A DNA stretch of 64,000 nt from Heyndrickxia acidiproducens DSM 23148 (GTDB lineage: Bacteria; Bacillota; Bacilli; Bacillales; Bacillaceae_C). The notes beneath the pieces are model-generated. The model was not told the DNA's origin. It searched no databases and was given only the letters and a program-made list of their open reading frames with translations. Below are positions 58,214 through 64,000 of the stretch, in pieces. Position 1 is the first letter of the stretch. Each line of letters opens with the position of its first letter. The stretch spans positions 62,001 through 126,000 of the forward strand of contig NZ_KB893976.1 in the NCBI RefSeq assembly GCF_000374345.1, written 5' to 3'. Made by a program: the position numbers and the translations under genes.

Positions 58214-59260
58214 ATGGCAAATACAGCAGGTTATCACGTAGCGGTTGTTGGGGCTACCGGCGCAGTCGGCCAGCAAATGATCCAGACATTGGCAAACAGA
58301 AATTTTCCAATCAAAAAATTAACCCTTTTGTCATCTTCACGTTCAGCGGGCAAAAAGATCATGTTTGGCGGAGAAGAAATTACGGTGCAGGAAGCGAAGC
58401 CTGAAAGCTTTGAAGGCGTAGAGATTGCGCTTTTTAGTGCCGGCGGAAGTGTTTCGAAAAAATTTGCGCCTGAAGCGGTGAAACGCGGCGCAATTGTAAT
58501 AGATAATACGAGTGCATTCAGGATGGATAAAGATGTGCCGCTTGTCGTACCTGAAGTGAATGAAGAAGATATAAAGAAACATCACGGCATCATTGCCAAT
58601 CCAAACTGCTCTACAATCCAAATGGTGGTGGCGCTTGAGCCGATCCGCCGGCAATTCGGGCTAAACCGGGTGCTTGTTTCGACTTACCAGGCCGTTTCCG
58701 GATCAGGGGCGGCCGCTGTCAGGGAACTGCAAGAACAAACGAAATCATTGATAAACGGGGAATCCTATGAGCCGCAGATTTTGCCTGTAAAAGGCGATCA
58801 AAAACATTACCAGATCGCCTTTAATGCCATTCCGCAAATCGATGTGTTCACAGAAAATGGTTTTACATTTGAAGAAATGAAAATGATCAATGAAACGAAA
58901 AAAATCATGCACATGCCCGGGTTGAAAGTTTCTGCCACATGCGTGCGGATTCCGGTTGCAACCGGCCACTCTGAATCAGTTTATTTTGAAGTGGAAAAAG
59001 ACGGCCTCTCGGCAAAACAAATCCAGGATGCGCTCGTTTCAGCTCCGGGAGTGGTACTGGAAGACCGGCCAGAAGAACAAATTTACCCGATGGCCGTCAA
59101 AGCTGTCGGAAAAATGGACACATTTGTCGGCCGCATCCGTAAAGACCCGGATGACAGCAAAGGATTCCATATGTGGGTGGTTTCGGACAATTTGCTGAAA
59201 GGGGCGGCATGGAATTCAGTACAGATCGCAGAAAGCCTGATGAAACTTGAATTGATCTGA
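58214..59260 (+). CDS. asd: aspartate-semialdehyde dehydrogenase
   Basis: Asd reduces aspartyl phosphate with NADPH, leading to lysine, diaminopimelate, threonine and methionine. The 348-residue product has the nucleotide-binding [11 protein letters not shown] motif (about 14-24), the catalytic cysteine C132 in [10 protein letters not shown], and the later substrate-binding [20 protein letters not shown] precedes the ATG. A weak AAAAAGC/GCTTTTTT pairing with a large loop after the stop may act as a terminator. Confidence 0.98.
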   Translation: MANTAGYHVAVVGATGAVGQQMIQTLANRNFPIKKLTLLSSSRSAGKKIMFGGEEITVQEAKPESFEGVEIALFSAGGSVSKKFAPEAVKRGAIVIDNTSAFRMDKDVPLVVPEVNEEDIKKHHGIIANPNCSTIQMVVALEPIRRQFGLNRVLVSTYQAVSGSGAAAVRELQEQTKSLINGESYEPQILPVKGDQKHYQIAFNAIPQIDVFTENGFTFEEMKMINETKKIMHMPGLKVSATCVRIPVATGHSESVYFEVEKDGLSAKQIQDALVSAPGVVLEDRPEEQIYPMAVKAVGKMDTFVGRIRKDPDDSKGFHMWVVSDNLLKGAAWNSVQIAESLMKLELI

Positions 59261-59463
59261 CCGGATTTCGGGGTAACCTTTTCAAAAGCTATGAGGATAG
59301 ATAAAAAGCTTTCTTTTGAAATCTTGCCTGTTGCCCGCTTTTTTTGCAATGGATGGTTCTTTAAAATGGATGGTTTAAAATCGAATGATTGGCAGTCCAT
59401 TGGCTAAAACCGATGCAGGAACAGTTGATCTAATCCAGCAAGTTAACAATAGAGGTGTTCAGA

Positions 59464-60699
59464 TTGAAATTAATTGTCCAAAAATTTGGCGGTACATCTG
59501 TCCGTGACCATGATGCAAGAATGCATGCCAAGCATCATATTGAAAAGGCGCTTGAAGAAGGGTATAAGGCCGTTGTTGTTGTATCTGCGATGGGCAGGCA
59601 GGGCGAGCCGTACGCGACGGACACGCTTTTGTCGCTTGTCGGTGCATCCGGGACGCACTTATCTAAGCGCGAGCAGGATTTATTGTTGTCTACGGGAGAA
59701 ATTATCTCCAGCCTCGTCTTTACCAATATGCTGAATGAACACGGCATAAAAGCATGCGCGCTGACCGGAGCACAGGCGGGTTTCCGCACGAATGCCGAGC
59801 ATACAAACGCAAAGATCATTGACATGAAATGCGACCGGCTGCTGCGGGAACTGGATAGCCATGATGTTGTCGTTGTTGCCGGCTTCCAGGGCGCCGCAAA
59901 AAACGGTGATGTGACGACACTCGGGCGCGGCGGCAGCGATACGTCTGCAGCGGCGCTCGGGGCGAGTCTCCATGCGGAATGGATTGATATTTTCACTGAT
60001 GTGGACGGCATCATGACAGCCGATCCGCGAATTGCCGAAAACGCCAGGAAATTGCCGGTTGTTACCTATAACGAAGTATGCAACATGGCGTATCAGGGTG
60101 CCAAAGTGATTCACCCGCGCGCCGTTGAAATTGCCATGCAGTCGAAGGTGCCAATCCGGATCCGTTCCACATACTCCGAAGATATCGGTACAATTGTCAC
60201 GTCTTTGAATCGCCAGAAAGTCGGCACCGATATAAAAGAACGCACTGTTACAGGCATTGCTTATGTCTCAAAAATTTCGCAAGTGAAAGTTTATGCAAAA
60301 GACGGGCAGTATGATTTGCAGTCAGAGGTATTTAAAGCAATGGCATCAGAAAATATCAGTGTCGATTTCATCAATATTTCACCAAACAGCGTGGTTTATA
60401 CCATTTCGGAAGAGGTAGCCGACCATGCCGAAACCGTATTGAAAAAACTGGGGCATGCACCGATCATTGAACGGGACTGCGCCAAAGTTTCGATTGTCGG
60501 TGCCGGCATTGCAGGCGTTCCGGGCGTGACGTACAAAATTGTCTCTGCGCTGTCTGAAAAAGGTATCCGTATTTTACAGTCCGCCGACAGCCATACAACC
60601 ATTTGGGTACTTGTTAAACAAGAAGATCTTGTAACAGCTGTCAATGCCCTCCATGATGCCTTTAATCTGGAAAGCGAAGTATACAATATCCAAATGTAG
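59464..60699 (+). CDS. dapG: aspartokinase I (diaminopimelate-sensitive)
   Basis: DapG phosphorylates aspartate, the first step of the pathway. The 411-residue product has KLIVQKFGGTSVRDHD at the start, the GRGGSDTSAAALGASL motif (about 159-174) and two C-terminal ACT domains (VKVYAKDGQYDLQSEVFKAM and VSIVGAGIAGVPGVTYKIVSAL). Its place between asd and dapA is that of B. subtilis DapG, the meso-diaminopimelate-regulated isozyme; the effector here is inferred from family. TTG 59464 follows AGAGGTG. No lysine riboswitch is seen upstream. Confidence 0.96.
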   Translation: MKLIVQKFGGTSVRDHDARMHAKHHIEKALEEGYKAVVVVSAMGRQGEPYATDTLLSLVGASGTHLSKREQDLLLSTGEIISSLVFTNMLNEHGIKACALTGAQAGFRTNAEHTNAKIIDMKCDRLLRELDSHDVVVVAGFQGAAKNGDVTTLGRGGSDTSAAALGASLHAEWIDIFTDVDGIMTADPRIAENARKLPVVTYNEVCNMAYQGAKVIHPRAVEIAMQSKVPIRIRSTYSEDIGTIVTSLNRQKVGTDIKERTVTGIAYVSKISQVKVYAKDGQYDLQSEVFKAMASENISVDFINISPNSVVYTISEEVADHAETVLKKLGHAPIIERDCAKVSIVGAGIAGVPGVTYKIVSALSEKGIRILQSADSHTTIWVLVKQEDLVTAVNALHDAFNLESEVYNIQM

Positions 60700-60783
60700 A
60701 TAGGACTGTTTATCAGGTTTTCTTGACGATAGTTTTAAGCGGCTGCTTTTTTTTCGTGTGCAGCCAAATGAAGGAGTGTCAGT

Positions 60784-61659
60784 ATGAGCCATTTTGGAAA
60801 AGTTGCAACCGCTATGGTTACACCTTTTGACCATAAAGGGAATTTGGACTTGCAAAAAACAACACAGCTTGTGAATTATTTAATTAATAACGGCACAGAT
60901 ACCCTTGTCATTGCCGGGACAACCGGGGAATCGCCGACCTTGTCGAGTGAAGAAAAAATCGCGCTTTTTAAGCATGTTGTTAAAGCAGCCGGCGGACGGG
61001 TACCAGTCGTTGCAGGAACCGGCAGCAACAACACACATGCTTCAATTGAACTGACAAAAAGGGCGGAAGAATGCGGTGTGGATGCGGTTATGGTCGTCGC
61101 GCCTTACTACAATAAGCCAAACCAGGCCGGCATTTATGCCCATTTTAAAGCAATTGCCGAGTCTACTGCGCTTAAAGTGCTGATGTATAATATTCCGGGG
61201 CGCTCGGTTATTAATATCGAACCGGAAACCATCATTGAACTCTCCAAAATTCCGAATATCGCGGCCGTAAAAGAAGCAAGCGGGAATTTGGATGCAATGG
61301 CTGAAATTATCACGCAAACAGATGACGATTTTGACCTGTACACCGGCGATGACGGTTTAACCGTACCCGTGCTTTCAATCGGCGGCACGGGTGTGATTTC
61401 GGTTGCTTCCCATGTCGCCGGCCTGAAAATGCAGGAAATGGTGCAGGCGTTTTTTGCCGGAAATATCGCGAAAGCAGCGCAAATGCACCGCAGCCTGCTG
61501 CCGTTGATGCGCGGCTTATTTGCAGCGCCAAGCCCGGTGCCGGTCAAAACGGCCTTGCAGATGAGGGGAATGGATGTCGGTGGTGTCCGGCTTCCGCTCG
61601 TTCCATTGACAAATGAAGAAAGAAGCACACTGCTCCAACTGTTAACTGCTGCAGATTAA
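60784..61659 (+). CDS. dapA: 4-hydroxy-tetrahydrodipicolinate synthase
   Basis: DapA condenses pyruvate with aspartate semialdehyde, the branch point to diaminopimelate, lysine and dipicolinate. The 291-residue TIM-barrel product has GTTGESPTLSSEEK (about 44-57), the tyrosine in MVVAPYYNKPNQ and the Schiff-base lysine K163 in AAVKEASGN. AAGGAGTG precedes the ATG. A GC-rich hairpin with an internal T8 lies upstream (60741-60765). Confidence 0.98.
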   Translation: MSHFGKVATAMVTPFDHKGNLDLQKTTQLVNYLINNGTDTLVIAGTTGESPTLSSEEKIALFKHVVKAAGGRVPVVAGTGSNNTHASIELTKRAEECGVDAVMVVAPYYNKPNQAGIYAHFKAIAESTALKVLMYNIPGRSVINIEPETIIELSKIPNIAAVKEASGNLDAMAEIITQTDDDFDLYTGDDGLTVPVLSIGGTGVISVASHVAGLKMQEMVQAFFAGNIAKAAQMHRSLLPLMRGLFAAPSPVPVKTALQMRGMDVGGVRLPLVPLTNEERSTLLQLLTAAD

Positions 61660-61672
61660 TATCATGCAGACG

Positions 61673-61703
61673 AACCCTTTCCGTACAGACGGAAAGGGTT
61701 TTT
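61673..61703 (+). terminator. terminator after dapA
   Basis: AACCCTTTCCGT (61673-61684) pairs with ACGGAAAGGGTT (61689-61700), followed by T residues. A 12-bp canonical intrinsic terminator. Confidence 0.92.
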
Positions 61704-62091
61704 AATTGAAAACAGGTGAATAAAACATCGTGTTCATTGACCAAACAGTCCCTTTTCGGTTAAGCTATACATAAGAGAAAGGAACGGACAGTAGTTTATT
61801 TGTGAAAACATGATTTGTGAACGTCATTACGGATAGGATTAGAAACGGTAATCGCAAAATACCGGGAGCCTGCATAACTGCGGCGGCGGCCCCTATAGAG
61901 TTGCTTTCTTCATACTGAATATGTAACAAAAGCTGCATTTTACACATGAGGAGTTTTCGGCTTTCTTTCTTCATGGTACACATTCATGGTGAACAGCCAG
62001 CCCATATAGAACCCCGCAAACCCTATTCTTAAATGATATTCAACGAATGATTCCTACTCTATATTTTTGACAACTCGGGAGGAATAATAAT
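61704..62091. other. 388-base non-coding region before rnjB
   Basis: No supported gene lies here. A minus-strand frame of 72 codons (61765-61983) has no ribosome binding site and no recognisable domain. The region holds TATACATAAGAGAAAGGA near 61767 and an A/T-rich end before the rnjB site GGGAGGAATAATAA. No promoter fits the consensus well. Confidence 0.5.
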
Positions 62092-63762
62092 TTGACCAGA
62101 GAAAAGAACGAAACCATCAAGGTGATTCCTTTAGGAGGAATTGGAGAAGTCGGTAAAAATTTATATGTGGCTGAAATTGATCAGGAGATTTTTGTATTGG
62201 ATACCGGGCTGATGTTTCCGGAAGATGAGATGCTTGGCATTGATATCGTTATCCCGGATTTTTCTTATCTTTTAGAGAACAAGCATAAAATAAAGGGGAT
62301 TTTCCTCACCCACGGTCATGAAGACGCGATCGGTGCGCTGCCATACATCCTGATGAAGCTGAATGTTCCGGTATATGCGACAAAATTGACACTTGCCCTT
62401 GCAAAGGAAAAAGTAAAAGAAGTCAAACTGAAGAAAAATATCCGCTTTATAGAAATCCATGCGGACAGTGTGCTCCATTTTGATTCAGCAGATATTCGAT
62501 TCTTTAAAACCACGCACAGTATCCCGGATTCGGTCGGGATCTGCATTTCCACATCAGAAGGGAATATTGTGTACACAGGCGATTTTAAATTCGACCAGGA
62601 AATTACCGGGAATTACCGTTCCGAAATCGGAAAAATGGCCAATATCGGGGATGAAGGCGTACTGCTTTTGCTTTCAGACAGCACAGAAGCAGAACATCCC
62701 GGCTTTACGATCCATGAATCTGTGATTGCTGAAGAAATCGCCGATGCTTTTTATGACGCAAAAGGCAGGATTATCATTGCCAGCTTTGCTTCCAATTTGA
62801 TCAGGGTCCAGCAAATCCTTGATTCAGCCCATAAAACGCATCGTAAAGTGGCAATTGTCGGAAATTACTTGGAAAAATTATATAAAATTGCATTAAAATC
62901 AGGCTATTTAAAAGCCCAAAGCACCGATTTGATCATCCCGGTGCAGGACATCTCCAAATATCCGGACTCCCGACTGGTCATTTTGACGACCGGCAGCCAG
63001 GGAGAACCGTTTCTGGTTCTGCAAAAAATGGCGAGAAGAGCCCATAAACAAATAAATATCCAAAAAGGCGATACGGTCTTTCTCGCGATGACGCCGTCCC
63101 CGGGAATGGAACTATTCATGGCCAGAACGATCGATATGCTGTACCGCGCCGGGGCGAATGTCTATTCAAGCAAACGGAAAATTCATGTCACAGGCCATGG
63201 CTGCCAGGAAGATTTAAAACTGATGCTCAATCTCATGAAGCCGAAATATTTCCTGCCTGTCCAGGGTGAATACAGAAGCTTGTATGCGCATGCGAAACTG
63301 GCAAACCAGATTGGCATTCCAAAAGAGTCGGTCATCATCTCCAGTAACGGTGAAGTCATTGAATATAAGCATGAGAAGCTGTCCATCAGCGGGCGTGTCG
63401 CCTCGGGCAATATTTTAATCGACGGGATTGGTGTCGGGGATGTCGGCAATATTGTGTTGCGGGACCGGCGGCTGCTCTCGCAGGACGGAATTTTAATCGT
63501 GGTCGTGACTTTAAACAGGAGACGGAAATACATTGCTGCCGGGCCGGAAATCATTTCCAGGGGGTTCGTATATGTGCGTGAATCCGAGAAGCTGATCAAT
63601 GATTCAGCGAACCTGGTGAAAGAAGTCACAGAAAAAAATATGGCAAAGGAATCTTTTGACTGGACAAGTATTAAGCAGGATATACGTGACCATTTAAGCT
63701 CATTCCTGTACGAACAAACAAAACGGCGCCCGATGATTCTTCCGATTATTATGGAAGTTTAA
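62092..63762 (+). CDS. rnjB: ribonuclease J2
   Basis: RNase J2 pairs with RNase J1 in mRNA turnover. The 556-residue product has the beta-lactamase/beta-CASP fold. The first metal motif reads HGHEDA at residues 74-79, where RNase J1 has HGHEDH, and the late motif reads PVQGEYR where J1 has PVHGE. Two metal ligands are therefore missing, as expected for the less active J2 subunit. Other motifs are kept: TTHSIPDS, YTGDFKFD and HVTGHGCQEDLK. TTG 62092 follows GGGAGGAA. The place after dapA matches B. subtilis rnjB (ymfA). Confidence 0.95.
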   Translation: MTREKNETIKVIPLGGIGEVGKNLYVAEIDQEIFVLDTGLMFPEDEMLGIDIVIPDFSYLLENKHKIKGIFLTHGHEDAIGALPYILMKLNVPVYATKLTLALAKEKVKEVKLKKNIRFIEIHADSVLHFDSADIRFFKTTHSIPDSVGICISTSEGNIVYTGDFKFDQEITGNYRSEIGKMANIGDEGVLLLLSDSTEAEHPGFTIHESVIAEEIADAFYDAKGRIIIASFASNLIRVQQILDSAHKTHRKVAIVGNYLEKLYKIALKSGYLKAQSTDLIIPVQDISKYPDSRLVILTTGSQGEPFLVLQKMARRAHKQINIQKGDTVFLAMTPSPGMELFMARTIDMLYRAGANVYSSKRKIHVTGHGCQEDLKLMLNLMKPKYFLPVQGEYRSLYAHAKLANQIGIPKESVIISSNGEVIEYKHEKLSISGRVASGNILIDGIGVGDVGNIVLRDRRLLSQDGILIVVVTLNRRRKYIAAGPEIISRGFVYVRESEKLINDSANLVKEVTEKNMAKESFDWTSIKQDIRDHLSSFLYEQTKRRPMILPIIMEV

Positions 63763-63763
63763 C

Positions 63764-63820
63764 AAAACCCGCCCTGTTTTTGGCAGTTTGGCTGCCGAAA
63801 ACGGGGTGTTTTTTTGTTTT
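63764..63820 (+). terminator. terminator after rnjB
   Basis: AAAACCCGCCCTGTTTTTGGCAG pairs imperfectly with CTGCCGAAAACGGGGTGTTTT around a TTTGG loop, ending in a run of seven T. It starts right after the rnjB stop. Confidence 0.85.
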
Positions 63821-63977
63821 ACGAATTCTTCCGCCTGAATCGGTAAACCCAAAAAGAATGAATGAAAAACTACCGCAGGCAAATAATAAAGCGGAAAGGC
63901 GCCTGTACGAAGGCTGCAAGGCTGGGCGATGCGAAGCAGGCCTGCAGCTAAAAATTGGTTAAAGGGGTTTTATAAAT

Positions 63978-64000
63978 ATGACGGACCAGCAAATGCCAAA
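63978..64000 (+). CDS. start of a gene, probably tepA (ClpP-like protease)
   Basis: ATG 63978 opens a frame reading MTDQQMP before the window ends. AAAGGGG (63961-63967) lies 10-11 bases upstream. Sequence is far too short for identification. In B. subtilis the gene after rnjB is tepA, a ClpP-family protease, so synteny suggests that product. Confidence 0.45.

Noticed and set aside
59261-59463. Possible lysine riboswitch before dapG
   Set aside because: The length could fit, but the conserved L-box core elements and a terminator/antiterminator pair are not visible.
61765-61983. Minus-strand 72-codon frame in the gap before rnjB
   Set aside because: No ribosome binding site upstream of its ATG and no similarity to a known family; the region is A/T-rich and frames of this length occur by chance.

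Overview
The window reads as a stretch of chromosome from an endospore-forming, motile member of the Bacillaceae. It has moderate G+C, AGGAGG-type ribosome binding sites, and many TTG and GTG starts. It contains a complete B. subtilis-type fla/che operon, dipicolinate synthase genes and a second RNase J. All confident genes lie on the + strand, and their order matches the codY-to-rnjB region of Bacillus subtilis 168 almost gene for gene. Codon use and protein sequences would fit a Heyndrickxia (Bacillus) coagulans-like organism, but the species cannot be proven from the window alone. No tRNA, rRNA, insertion sequence, prophage or CRISPR array was seen.

Region 1 (1-1465) holds the 3' end of hslU (clpY), then codY with a terminator, then a 456-base intergenic region that carries the start signals of the flagellar operon. 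Region 2 (1466-29566) is the fla/che operon: flgB-flgC-fliE-fliF-fliG-fliH-fliI-fliJ-ylxF-fliK-flgD-(TIGR02530 gene)-flgE-swrD-fliL-fliM-fliY-cheY-fliZ-fliP-fliQ-fliR-flhB-flhA-flhF-flhG-cheB-cheA-cheW-cheC-cheD-sigD-swrB. Genes are packed with ATGA-type or 8-11 base overlaps. Together they encode the basal body, C-ring, type III export gate, rod/hook assembly factors, chemotaxis signalling and the sigma factor for late flagellar genes.

Region 3 (29575-39000) begins with a good sigma-A promoter and holds rpsB, tsf, pyrH, frr, uppS, cdsA, dxr, rseP (rasP) and proS: translation, UMP synthesis, isoprenoid and phospholipid precursors, and intramembrane proteolysis. Region 4 (39115-53730) holds polC, then the rimP-nusA-rnpM(ylxR)-ylxQ-infB-ylxP-rbfA-truB-ribF cluster, rpsO and pnp. 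Region 5 (53840-63762) holds ylxY, mlpA, ymxH, dpaA/dpaB (spoVF), asd, dapG, dapA and rnjB. It links the aspartate/diaminopimelate pathway to dipicolinate made in sporulation. The last 23 bases open another gene, probably tepA by synteny.

The main departures from the B. subtilis plan are three. CheB has lost its whole N-terminal receiver domain while keeping its catalytic triad. An extra flagellar gene of the TIGR02530 family lies between flgD and flgE. FliK and IF2 carry long low-complexity expansions. RNA-level signals of interest are a terminator hairpin inside the rimP-nusA leader, a long hairpin in the rpsB leader, strong terminators between rpsB, tsf and pyrH, and a sigma-K-like promoter for dpaA. 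I found no wholly new multi-gene system; the receiver-less CheB inside an otherwise standard chemotaxis set is the most unusual element.
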